This document shows, one piece after another, positions 9,931-17,343 of a DNA stretch of 28,826 bases (its first letter is position 1; each line of letters begins with the position of its first letter). This DNA is from Deltaproteobacteria bacterium (GTDB lineage Bacteria > JAGRBM01 > JAHCIT01), in contig JAHCIT010000018.1 of assembly GCA_026129095.1 (NCBI GenBank), forward strand, positions 1 through 28,826. The letters run 5' to 3'. Below the pieces are notes generated by a model, which did no database searches, was not told the origin of the DNA, and saw nothing but the letters and a program-made list of their open reading frames with translations. Position numbers and translations under genes: made by a program.

Positions 9931-10644
9931 CTATTCGACCCGTGAACCCACCTTTTCGCCCATGATCACTTTCCGGATGTTTCCGGACTTGTGCAGATCG
10001 AATACCACGATCGGAAGTTTGGTGTCCATTGCCATCGCAAAGGCCGTGGCGTCCATGACCTTGAGGTCACGCGTCAGCGCCTCGCGGTAGCCGATCGTGT
10101 CGAAACGGACCGCCTTGGGATTCTTGACCGGATCGGAATCGTAGATCCCGTCCACCTTCGTGGCCTTGAGGATCACCTCGGCCCCGATCTCGTTGGCCCG
10201 GAGCGCTGCGGTGGTGTCGGTCGTGAAATAGGGATTGCCCGTGCCCGCGGCGAAGATCACCACCCGGCCCTTCTCCAGATGCCGGATCGCCCGGCGGCGG
10301 ATGTAGGGTTCGGCGACGGCCTCCATGCGGATGGCGGACAGCACACGGGTCGGCACTCCGGCACGCTCCAGCGAATCCTGGAGCGCGAGCGCGTTGATGA
10401 CCGTCGCCATCATCCCCATGTAGTCGGCCGTGGAGCGGTCCATCCCCTTCGAACTGCCCGCCAGCCCCCGGAAGATATTTCCGCCGCCGATGACGATGGA
10501 GAGCGACACCTTCATTGCCACGATGTCGGCGATTTCCTGCGAGATGCGCTCCAGTGTGCCGGGGTCGATTCCGTACTGGCTGTCGCCCTGGAGGGCCTCG
10601 CCCGAGAGCTTGAGAAGAACCCGCTGGTATGCCGGTTTGGACAT
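9931..10644 (-). CDS. pyrH: UMP kinase
   Basis: Hexameric bacterial UMP kinase (amino-acid-kinase fold), 237 residues, which phosphorylates UMP to UDP in pyrimidine nucleotide synthesis. Diagnostic segments are [12 protein letters not shown] at the N-terminus (Lys of the KLSGE motif), GGGNIFRG near 55-62 (phosphate-binding), and [20 protein letters not shown] (UMP/ATP binding). The ATG at 10644 begins MSKPAYQRV, as usual for the family. A longer reading frame extends 16 codons upstream, but the extra part is not family-like. The 138-bp gap to tsf holds a strong hairpin, so pyrH may have partly separate expression from rpsB-tsf. Confidence 0.97.
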   Translation of the reverse strand: MSKPAYQRVLLKLSGEALQGDSQYGIDPGTLERISQEIADIVAMKVSLSIVIGGGNIFRGLAGSSKGMDRSTADYMGMMATVINALALQDSLERAGVPTRVLSAIRMEAVAEPYIRRRAIRHLEKGRVVIFAAGTGNPYFTTDTTAALRANEIGAEVILKATKVDGIYDSDPVKNPKAVRFDTIGYREALTRDLKVMDATAFAMAMDTKLPIVVFDLHKSGNIRKVIMGEKVGSRVE

Positions 10645-10731
10645 AGGGAGAATGCGGAATCCTGCGGTCCCGCGTGCTCGCCTTTGGACCACATCCGGAG
10701 GCCGGGTGTCAAGGGTATTGGAAACCGCAAG

Positions 10732-10762
10732 GGAAAGGCCCGCCTTAGGGGCGGGCCTTTCC
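10732..10762 (-). terminator. Perfect 13-bp hairpin between tsf and pyrH
   Basis: The arms GGAAAGGCCCGCC (10732-10744) and GGCGGGCCTTTCC (10750-10762) pair perfectly around a 5-nt loop. The hairpin starts 21 nt after the tsf stop codon. There is no long T run beyond the stem on the minus strand, only CTTGCGGTTT. It could be an imperfect terminator or attenuator, or an mRNA 3'-end/processing element between rpsB-tsf and pyrH-frr-uppS. Confidence 0.5.
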
Positions 10763-10782
10763 TTCCTGACGGGCCGGTCCGG

Positions 10783-11472
10783 TCAGTTCTTCTGGCTGGC
10801 GGCGACCTGGGCGGCCACTTCCTCGGCCAGGTTGGATACCTTCTTTTCGAGCCCCTCGCCGAGCTGGAACCGGGAGAACCGCCGGATGACGATATTTTCC
10901 CCGATCTTGGCAACCTTCTCGGCCAGGATGTCCTTGATCTTCTTGTCCTTGCCGTAGACATCGGCCTTCACGTGGGCCTGCTCCAGCAGGACGACTTCGG
11001 TCAGGTGCTTGGCGACCTTGCCCTTGACGATCTCCTCCAGCACATTCGCCGGCTTCTTGGAGTTCTTGGGGTCTTCCTTGAGCTGGGCGATGAAGATCTC
11101 CTTCTGCTTGGCGATGTAGACGGGATCAATCTCCTCCTCGCGGACGCACATGGGGCTCATGGCGGCGATGTGCATCGCGAGATCGCGGCAGAACGTCTGG
11201 AACTCCTCGGTCTTGGCCACGAAGTCGGTTTCGCAGTTCACCTCGATCAGCACGCCGATCTTCCCGCCCATGTGGATATAGGAAGCCACGGCGCCCTCGC
11301 TGGCGGTACGTCCGGCCTTCTTCGCGGCGGCAGCAAGGCCCTTCTTCTTCAGGAGCTCGACCGCCTTTTCCATGTCGCCGCCGGCCTCGGTCAGCACGTT
11401 CTTGCAGTCGAGCATCCCGGCGCCGGTGCGCTCCCGCAGTTCCTTCACATCGCTAGCCTTGATCTCTGCCAT
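10783..11472 (-). CDS. tsf: Elongation factor Ts
   Basis: GDP/GTP exchange factor for EF-Tu, 229 residues. This is intermediate between the long E. coli form (283) and the short forms near 200. The N-terminal UBA-like domain has VKELRERTGAGMLDCKNVL (residues 9-27), followed by the family stretch ending KKGLAAAAKKAGR. The core domain has the EF-Tu contact motif CETDFVAKTEEFQ (near 80-92). A dimerisation segment and C-terminal helix follow, with KVSNLAEEVAAQVA near the end. AAGGA lies 8 nt before the ATG. It follows rpsB by 87 bp, as in most bacteria, so co-transcription is expected; a hairpin comes after its stop. Confidence 0.98.
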   Translation of the reverse strand: MAEIKASDVKELRERTGAGMLDCKNVLTEAGGDMEKAVELLKKKGLAAAAKKAGRTASEGAVASYIHMGGKIGVLIEVNCETDFVAKTEEFQTFCRDLAMHIAAMSPMCVREEEIDPVYIAKQKEIFIAQLKEDPKNSKKPANVLEEIVKGKVAKHLTEVVLLEQAHVKADVYGKDKKIKDILAEKVAKIGENIVIRRFSRFQLGEGLEKKVSNLAEEVAAQVAASQKN

Positions 11473-11559
11473 GAATGGTTCCTTCCAGAATTACAGATGG
11501 TTTCAGGCGGCTGTGCGCCTGATACTTCGTTACGGAGTTGCCGCTGGCCGGCTGCCGCG

Positions 11560-12420
11560 TCAGGTGGTTGCCGGAGGTGTCTCGCCGGCCGCGGCTTCCT
11601 TCGCCAGCTTCTCGGCGGCCAGTTCCTCGTCCAGATCGGCCTTGTCATAGGACGAGTAGTGGGTAAGCCCCTCGGGCACCGGGGTGCCGAGATCATCGTC
11701 GGTGATCGATTCGTCGCCAGAGCGGCGGCGGTCATCGAACGCCTTGCGGCCCTCAAGGCACGCATCGGCGATCTTGGAGGCAAAGAGGGCGATCGCCCGG
11801 ATGGCATCATCATTTCCCGGAATCACCTTCTCGATGGGATCCGGATCGCAGTTGCTGTCCACCACGGCGATCACCGGAATGCCGATGCGTGCCGCTTCCT
11901 TCACCGCGATGGCTTCCTTGTTCGTGTCGATGACGAACAGGGCCTTCGGCAGCCGGGTCATGTTGCGGATGCCGCCCAGGTTCTCGCGCAGCTTCTCCAT
12001 TTCGCGTCCGAGCACGATGCCTTCCTTCTTGGTCAGCTTCGTGACGGTGCCGTCCTCGAACATCTTCTCGATCTCGTTCAGGCGGGAGATGGAGCTTGCG
12101 ATCGTCTGGAAGTTCGTGAGCGTGCCGCCCAGCCACCGGTTGTTCACGTAGAACATCCCGGCGCGTTCGGATTCCTGCTTGACCACCTCGGCGGCCTGCT
12201 TCTTGGTGCCGACGAACAGGATCGTTCCGCCCCGCGAGGTCAGGTTGACGATGTAGTTGTAGGCGTCGTCGAACATCGCGACCGTCTGCTGGAGGTCGAT
12301 GATATGGATGCCGTTCCGGGCGCCATAGATGTACTTGCGCATCTTCGGGTTCCACCGGCGCGTCTGGTGGCCAAAGTGGACGCCTGCCTCAAGAAGCTGC
12401 TTCATCTGGATTGCGGACAT
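11560..12420 (-). CDS. rpsB: 30S ribosomal protein S2
   Basis: Ribosomal protein S2, 286 residues. Family signatures are [20 protein letters not shown] at the N-terminus, FVGTKKQA (67-74 region), [11 protein letters not shown], and the second S2 signature [12 protein letters not shown], followed by [26 protein letters not shown]. The C-terminal tail after about residue 225 is longer than in E. coli (241 aa) and acidic/alanine-rich, ending GETPPATT; such tails vary among lineages. The ATG at 12420 was chosen because it starts the conserved block and is preceded by AAAGGGG. The open frame extends 56 more codons upstream with no resemblance to S2. It is the first gene of the cluster and has a 333-bp upstream region with a hairpin. 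Confidence 0.98.
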   Translation of the reverse strand: MSAIQMKQLLEAGVHFGHQTRRWNPKMRKYIYGARNGIHIIDLQQTVAMFDDAYNYIVNLTSRGGTILFVGTKKQAAEVVKQESERAGMFYVNNRWLGGTLTNFQTIASSISRLNEIEKMFEDGTVTKLTKKEGIVLGREMEKLRENLGGIRNMTRLPKALFVIDTNKEAIAVKEAARIGIPVIAVVDSNCDPDPIEKVIPGNDDAIRAIALFASKIADACLEGRKAFDDRRRSGDESITDDDLGTPVPEGLTHYSSYDKADLDEELAAEKLAKEAAAGETPPATT

Positions 12421-12753
12421 GGGATACGTACCCCTTTCAGTGGGCCGCCGGACTGGTGGCTTCCGTAAATATCCGGAAGCCCGCCGGCGTTTGGTTTGGG
12501 TTATGCCTCCGCTTCCTTTGCTGCCTGAACGATGGCTGTTCGCGGTTATCCCCCACCTTATTCGGTGGAAAACACCCGCCGCGGACAACCCGGCCGGAAA
12601 TGCCTGAAAAGGGGCACTAGAGGGGTCCAGACGGCCGGAAACGTGTGTATTTGCCTGGCGTTGGATGCCCTTTGCACGAAAGGGAATCCGCCACCGGACG
12701 GCCCCCGCTTAACTGGCCCGTCCGGGGAAGGCAAGCGACGGGGCAGAAGGTGC
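12421..12753. other. rpsB upstream region / leader
   Basis: A 333-bp gap without a gene. It should hold the rpsB promoter, but no hexamer pair with correct spacing stood out. A perfect 8-bp hairpin GGCTTCCG/CGGAAGCC (12458-12465 and 12474-12481, 8-nt AT-rich loop) sits 38-61 nt before the rpsB start and would be in the 5' UTR. S2 operons are often autoregulated through leader structures, so this is a candidate S2 leader element, but this is not proven. The far end holds a second dyad listed as a terminator of the neighbouring gene. Confidence 0.5.
12694..12725 (-). terminator. Candidate terminator after the propeller lipoprotein gene
   Basis: The inverted repeat CCGGACGG (12694-12701) / CCGTCCGG (12718-12725), with a GC-rich interior, lies about 30-60 nt past the stop of the minus-strand gene ending at 12754. 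No T run follows, so intrinsic termination is uncertain. Confidence 0.33.
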
Positions 12754-13881
12754 CTACCGGATGCTCATCAGGGGCTGGCGAACGATCGCCGAAAGGCGGG
12801 CGGCGTCCTCGATGGTCATGAGCGAGCCGAACTCGACGGCGGTCCGGGTCGGGATGCTGTACATGAGGTACCGGGGCCTGGCGTCGGCCACCGTGACGGC
12901 GAAAATCCGCTTCCCGTCCGGGGCGAACTGGACCTGATAGGGCCGGATCCCGGTATGGAGCAGCAGGTTGGGCCTTGGCCCCACGGCCAGTTCCAGCGGC
13001 GCCCGCGTCTGGGCCGAGGCGATAAGCAGCGCTAGGGTGCCATCGGGAGCGATGTCGAACACCGGGCCGACCTTCTCCGCCAGTATGCTCTGCTCCGGCT
13101 CCCTTGGCGTCCGCTCGCCATCGAGCCTGTACATGACGAGCCGGTAGTCGGCGCGGCTACCTTCCTTCATGGGTTCAAGACCGTACAGGTTTCCTGCATG
13201 AATCCGGGGCTCGGTCAGGTTCCGGAATGAATAACTGCGCTGCTGGATCTCCGCGTCACCCGGCGCGGCCGTCAGGTCGAGTTTCCTCGTCTGGATGAGC
13301 AGCACACGCCCCTCGGTGAGCGAGACGACGATCCAGTCGCCGGTCCAGGCAACCCGGCGGATGCGCCGTTCGTTGTCCTGCGCGAGCAGCACGGTACTCC
13401 GCTTGCGGACATCGCTCACGAACAGGCCAGCGAGCCCGGCATTCACCGACGTATAGACGACCTGATCGCCGGACGGACTGAATGCCGCCACGACCGGATA
13501 CTGGGCGGCGGTTTCCGCCGTCAGCTGGGCGATCGGGATTGGCGAGTCGGGGGACTTCCGTTCGTACACGACCAGTTGCTGCACCGAGGTGATCGGCACC
13601 GCCCGGACGACGGCGTAACGGTCCCCCGACGGCGACCAGACGGGGTTGAACGACAGCGAGGCCACCTGCCGGAGCGCCATCGCCTGCATGTCCAGCTCGG
13701 CCACGTAGACATCCGTGTCCTGGTAGAGCGTGAACAGCGGGCCCTGCGGAAACACCGCCTTTGCCTTTTCGGATGGCGAGCCGGAGCCGTCCAGCCTCGT
13801 GGTCTGCCTCGCACAGGCACCCGCAAGCAGAAGCCCCGCCACCACTGCCGCCATCCATGTCCGTTGATGCACTGGTTTCAT
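12754..13881 (-). CDS. Probable lipoprotein with TolB/PD40-like beta-propeller
   Basis: A 375-residue protein not assigned to a named family. The N-terminus has basic residues, then a hydrophobic stretch (about 9-22) ending LLLAGAC with Cys23, which fits a lipoprotein signal though the -3 residue is atypical. The mature part shows repeated WSPSGD / FSPSGD / IAPDG / FAPDG blades (for example FNPVWSPSGDRYAVV and VQFAPDGKRIFAV), the mark of PD40/WD40-like periplasmic propellers such as TolB. These act as protein-protein scaffolds, so an envelope binding role is inferred. GGGGGAG lies 4 nt before the ATG at 13881, supporting this start over a longer frame. It follows an SGNH-hydrolase gene on the same strand after 71 bp, probably in one operon. 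No catalytic residues were seen. Confidence 0.72.
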   Translation of the reverse strand: MKPVHQRTWMAAVVAGLLLAGACARQTTRLDGSGSPSEKAKAVFPQGPLFTLYQDTDVYVAELDMQAMALRQVASLSFNPVWSPSGDRYAVVRAVPITSVQQLVVYERKSPDSPIPIAQLTAETAAQYPVVAAFSPSGDQVVYTSVNAGLAGLFVSDVRKRSTVLLAQDNERRIRRVAWTGDWIVVSLTEGRVLLIQTRKLDLTAAPGDAEIQQRSYSFRNLTEPRIHAGNLYGLEPMKEGSRADYRLVMYRLDGERTPREPEQSILAEKVGPVFDIAPDGTLALLIASAQTRAPLELAVGPRPNLLLHTGIRPYQVQFAPDGKRIFAVTVADARPRYLMYSIPTRTAVEFGSLMTIEDAARLSAIVRQPLMSIR

Positions 13882-13952
13882 ATCTCCCCCATATAGACGA
13901 CCGCCGGCCTCCAAGTGAACGAGAGGGATGTCTTGCTCAAGGTGAAAAGACG

Positions 13953-14939
13953 TCAATAATCTTCGACGCTTCCAGACGGTTCAGCCGGTCCAGACAGGAA
14001 ACCCGCCAGCCGGCTGGCCAGTTCGCGGGTGCCAAGCGGTGAAAGGTGCACGTCATCCAGAAAGCTCCCGGCAGGGAACGGGGGAGTGTCCGTCCGCCAG
14101 ACGGTCAGGTTCCGTGCCGCGAGCGCCGGCGCCAGAAGGTCATGCCCGCCCGCTTCCGCAAAGGCGCCGATCCAGCCGTTGCGGCCTTCCGCCCCCGGCT
14201 TCCAGGGGGCCAGCGCCACGGCAAGGCTGCCCGGAGCCGGCAGCGCCGCACGGAGTTTTTCCATCTCGCCGGCCACCCACTGCACGGCCTTTTCCGGACC
14301 GGTGATCCGGTGCTCCCAGCGGTGCTGCTCCGTCCCCGGAAGCAGCCGCACCCTCATTACATGCGCGTAGTGGCGCATCAGGACCGCAAACTCGCGGAGC
14401 CGCAGCGGGCTGTGACGCTCGCGGGTGTCGATCCAGAACGCGGGGGGCGGGAGCGGGTCGGACGCCTCGGTCACGTCGTTCACGGTGAGCACGATGGCCC
14501 AGCGCGGGACGGAAAGATCCTTCATTACCCGCTGGACCAGAAGCCGTGGCTCGCGGGCGCCGTATCCTGGCACCCCGGCATTGAGGACCGGGTACCCGGT
14601 GAGCCGGGCCAGTTCGGCCGGTACCGTCTGCTCCACGCGCAGGTTGAAACCGAACACGACCGAATCGCCCAGCAGTACGAGGCCGGGATTTTCCGGCAGG
14701 TCGCCCCGCAGGCCGAGGCGGTTCGTCTCGCCCCCGCCCATGAAACGGATCTCCGGCCGCATCCGGTAGAAACCGTCCGGTCCGGTCTCGTAGAGCGCCA
14801 CCCCCTCGAAACCCATGAGGTGAAGCCCCGCCTCCATCGCCACCAGCCAGACGGCGAAGAACACGGCCACCGCCAGCATCAGGCGGGTGCGGCGGGCAGC
14901 TGGCGATGGAACCGGCGGTGAACTCTTTTCTTCAGCCAT
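13953..14939 (-). CDS. Membrane-anchored SGNH/GDSL-type hydrolase
   Basis: The protein has 328 residues. A basic, proline-rich N-terminus precedes one transmembrane helix (about 18-42), so the enzyme domain is probably extracytoplasmic. The SGNH motifs are in order: block I LLGDSVVFG with the nucleophile Ser93; a Gly in NAGVPGYGA (about 120-128, block II); Asn154 in LTVND (block III); and DDVHLSP with Asp295/His298 (block V, DxxH). The family includes esterases, lipases and O-acetyl-transfer or deacetylase enzymes of polysaccharides. The TM-anchored type with a long insert between blocks III and V is typical of uncharacterised envelope acyl/acetyl hydrolases. The ATG at 14939 (MAEEKSS) was chosen; 16 further codons are open upstream. 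It is probably first in a two-gene unit with the propeller lipoprotein. Confidence 0.8.
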   Translation of the reverse strand: MAEEKSSPPVPSPAARRTRLMLAVAVFFAVWLVAMEAGLHLMGFEGVALYETGPDGFYRMRPEIRFMGGGETNRLGLRGDLPENPGLVLLGDSVVFGFNLRVEQTVPAELARLTGYPVLNAGVPGYGAREPRLLVQRVMKDLSVPRWAIVLTVNDVTEASDPLPPPAFWIDTRERHSPLRLREFAVLMRHYAHVMRVRLLPGTEQHRWEHRITGPEKAVQWVAGEMEKLRAALPAPGSLAVALAPWKPGAEGRNGWIGAFAEAGGHDLLAPALAARNLTVWRTDTPPFPAGSFLDDVHLSPLGTRELASRLAGFLSGPAEPSGSVEDY

Positions 14940-15614
14940 CGGGAGCCAACGATAGCAGGGATGGAAAGTCCCTGCCCGGTCCCTCACCGGTCGGTTCAGG
15001 CCTCCGTGCTATAATGGGCGGCGGACAGGGGACGGCACACCCCATCTGAACGGAAAACCGGCCCCGCCTCAAAGGGACTTAAATGTTCCGTAATTTGCTT
15101 CTATTTCAGGAAACTATGGTCTTGGGAAACCGGCCGCCGTCTTGGGTTGCACCCGGCTGGCGAACCGGGCTGCCGCCACGGCTCACCACGGCTCGCCACA
15201 CCTCAACACGGGTCAGGACGGCAGAAGGTGATGGAGATCACGCAAAAATAGCAAGTAAAAACAGCTATTTATAGCCACCACGCTTCACCACGGCTCACCA
15301 CGCCTCGATTGATGTGAGGTGTGGCCGCCAGCCGAGCCTGGCTCCTGGGAATGCCGGAAAAGGATTGTCAGAAGCAGAAATTAGTTCTGATTATGGAGAT
15401 CAAGGGGCCGTGATATACTGGGCGCAAGGCAGTGGAACTCACGATGAATAATGGCGCGGCCGTGCTGGACACCGATCCCGGCTTCCAGCGACCTCACCCC
15501 GAAAACCGTACCGGTTTTCAAGTGGTAAGGTCACGTTCTGCATACCATGGCGGTCACCAGGTCGAGCGCGGCCAGCGCGAGGACCGTCAGGAGCCGTAGT
15601 TTTCCGCTGCGCCC
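14940..15614. other. 675-bp non-coding region with repeats and dyads
   Basis: No convincing gene is seen on either strand. A plus-strand TATAAT occurs at 15010-15015 but lacks a good -35. A CCCGG/CCGGG hairpin is at 15152-15169. Imperfect CACCACGGCTC-type copies lie at 15176-15204 and 15275-15306, enclosed by a long-range stem (separate entry). A GAAAACCG-TAC-CGGTTTTC hairpin (15501-15519) stands about 100 nt past the helicase stop. The centre (15241-15275) is AT-rich for this genome. Confidence 0.6.
15189..15334. repeat. Long-range inverted repeat enclosing direct repeats (possible structured RNA or mini-element)
   Basis: The 10-bp arms GCCACACCTC (15195-15204) and GAGGTGTGGC (15316-15325) are perfect reverse complements 111 bp apart. 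A second arm pair CGGCT (15189-15193) / AGCCG (15330-15334) extends the stem across an internal loop. Inside lie an AAATAGC/GCTATTT hairpin (15246-15252 with 15264-15270) and one of two imperfect copies of a CACCACGGCTCACCACG-like tract, whose other copy overlaps the left arm. A folded RNA, or a remnant of a small non-autonomous element, would explain this. No terminal duplication was found. Confidence 0.4.
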
Positions 15615-17018
15615 CTACCGGCGCCAGCGGTTTCCGGACTGTCCGCCGGGGCGGCCGCCGCTGCGGGAACGGGAGCCTCCGCCGCCCCACGGACGCTGCG
15701 GCGGACGGGGCGGGCGCGAGTCGTCCAGACCCGTGCTGCGGGCTACCGGGGCGAGATCGAGACCCTCCGGGCGGTAGACGGCGATCGGCGCGCCGATCTT
15801 GCGCTCGATGGCGCGCACGGCACCCCGGTCCTCGGCGGTGACGAGCGTGAATGCCTTGCCACTCCGCTCCGAGCGGCCGGTGCGGCCGATCCGGTGCGTG
15901 TAGGCGTCCGGGGTGTTGGGGATGTCGTAGTTGATGACGTGCGAGACGCTGGCGATGTCGAGGCCGCGGGCGGCGATATCGGTCGCCACCATGATCCGCG
16001 TCCGGCGGGCGCGGAAGTCGCCCATCGTCCGGTCCCGCTGGGCCTGCGACATGTTCCCCTGCAGCGCGGCGGCGCGGTGCCCGGCCTTCTGCAGCGTATC
16101 GGCGAGCCGCTTCGCCCGGTGCTTGGTCCGGGTGAAGATGATGGCCGAATCGAACCCCTCGCCGGCCAAAAGGTGCTTGAGAAGGTCCAGCTTCTGCGAC
16201 TCATGCACCGGGCAGATCGCGTGCTGGATCGTCTCCGCCGGGGTCGATCGGGAGAGCTCGGCCACGTGGGGGGTTTTCAGTATCTGGTTGGCAAGGCCGC
16301 GAATCTCGGGCGGCATTGTCGCCGAGAACAGCAGGTTCTGGCGCACCGGCGGCAGGGCCGAGATGACCCGCTTCAGGTCCGGCAGGAACCCCATGTCGAA
16401 CATGTGGTCGGCCTCGTCGAGCACCAGCGTCTCGATACTGTCGAGCCGGACGGCACGCTCGCCCATCAGGTCGAGCAGGCGGCCGGGACAGGCGACGATG
16501 ATGTCGGGACGGCGGCGGAGCGCTTCCACCTGGCGGTGAAACGACACGCCGCCGTAGACGACGGCCGTCTTGACGGGCGTGAACTTCGCCAGCAGCCGGA
16601 TTTCGGTATCAATCTGGTTGGCAAGCTCCCGCGTGGGGGCGAGCACCAGCGCACGGGGGCCGGGCTTCCGGGTGGCGAGCAGACGTTCAAGGATCGGCAG
16701 GGCAAAGGCGGCGGTCTTGCCGGTGCCCGTCTGGGCGAGGCCCAGCACGTCACGGCCCTCAAGCGCCGCCGGAATGGTTTCGGCCTGGATGGGCCGGGGG
16801 ACGGTGAAGCCCGCGCCCGCCACGCCCTTGTGAACGGCCGGGCTCAGGGCGAAACCGGCAAAGCCGGAATCCCCGGCGGCGGCCTCTCCCGGGATGCCGG
16901 GAACGCCCGGCTGAACCGGCGGCCTTGCCGGATGATTCGTGGACATGCCCGCCTGGGGCGGAACTGGCGGACGCTGGTTCGGATGGTGAGGATTCGCACG
17001 GTGTTGTGAGGACTGCAT
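15615..17018 (-). CDS. DEAD-box ATP-dependent RNA helicase (RhlE/DeaD type)
   Basis: A 467-residue SF2 helicase that remodels RNA. A low-complexity Pro/His/Gln-rich N-terminus (1-50) precedes the core. Motifs in order: Q motif in GFTVPRPIQ (70-78), motif I AQTGTGKT (95-102), Ia PTRELA (128-133), Ib as CPGR (177-180), II DEAD (201-204), III SAT (232-234), IV IIFTRTK, V ATDIAARGLDI, VI HRIGRTGR. A short Gly/Arg-rich basic tail at the C-terminus resembles the RNA-binding tails of RhlE-type helicases. The Ib motif has Cys instead of the usual Thr. The ATG at 17018 is uncertain; an in-frame ATG at 16946 (MSTNHPARPP) has a better AGGCGGG ahead and would remove 24 residues. It is monocistronic, flanked by non-coding DNA. 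Confidence 0.95.
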   Translation of the reverse strand: MQSSQHRANPHHPNQRPPVPPQAGMSTNHPARPPVQPGVPGIPGEAAAGDSGFAGFALSPAVHKGVAGAGFTVPRPIQAETIPAALEGRDVLGLAQTGTGKTAAFALPILERLLATRKPGPRALVLAPTRELANQIDTEIRLLAKFTPVKTAVVYGGVSFHRQVEALRRRPDIIVACPGRLLDLMGERAVRLDSIETLVLDEADHMFDMGFLPDLKRVISALPPVRQNLLFSATMPPEIRGLANQILKTPHVAELSRSTPAETIQHAICPVHESQKLDLLKHLLAGEGFDSAIIFTRTKHRAKRLADTLQKAGHRAAALQGNMSQAQRDRTMGDFRARRTRIMVATDIAARGLDIASVSHVINYDIPNTPDAYTHRIGRTGRSERSGKAFTLVTAEDRGAVRAIERKIGAPIAVYRPEGLDLAPVARSTGLDDSRPPRPPQRPWGGGGSRSRSGGRPGGQSGNRWRR

Positions 17019-17343
17019 GGAAATGTATGGTTCCTTGGCCAGCAAACTGGATCCCGTCCGGAGCGGTCCAACACGGGCCGCCCGGCGATATGGCATCCGG
17101 CAGAAGGCTGGGAACGCCGCCAGGATGTCGGGGAGTCAGCAGACAGGGTTAGTGGCCAGTGACAGGAGAATGCGCAGATGCGCGAATCCGGATTCAGCTC
17201 TTGGGATGCTGAATACCCCGGCTCCCCGAGGGGCCAGGCGCGGACCCTATAGGTGAACTGGCGGGAGAATACAAACCGGAGGGAAAACTGGCGGTAGCTG
17301 GTTTGCGGGAAATCCTGTCAGGAATGGCTTCAAGGCATGCTTT
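17019..17343. other. Upstream region of the DEAD-box helicase gene
   Basis: A 325-bp gap between the outer-membrane-factor gene and the helicase. On the minus strand TTGTAT (17274-17269) and TATAGG (17251-17246) are 17 bp apart, a weak promoter candidate that would give a leader of over 200 nt. Long leaders are common for cold-inducible helicases. ATTCAGC/GCTGAAT (17192-17198 and 17208-17214) forms a hairpin, and GCTCCCCGAGGGGC (17221-17234) is a near-palindrome. Either could serve the end of the efflux operon. Confidence 0.35.

Noticed and set aside
9991-12468. Very long open frame (825 codons) on the plus strand
   Set aside because: It lies wholly antisense to pyrH, tsf and rpsB, which have unmistakable family motifs. 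Long antisense frames are expected in GC-rich genes with strong third-position bias.
15083-15274. 63-codon plus-strand frame downstream of TATAAT
   Set aside because: No ribosome binding site, unnatural composition in the second half, and it runs through the repeat tract.
15176-15306. CACCACGGCTC tracts considered as a CRISPR array
   Set aside because: Only two imperfect clusters with unequal internal spacing, no regular spacers and no cas genes.
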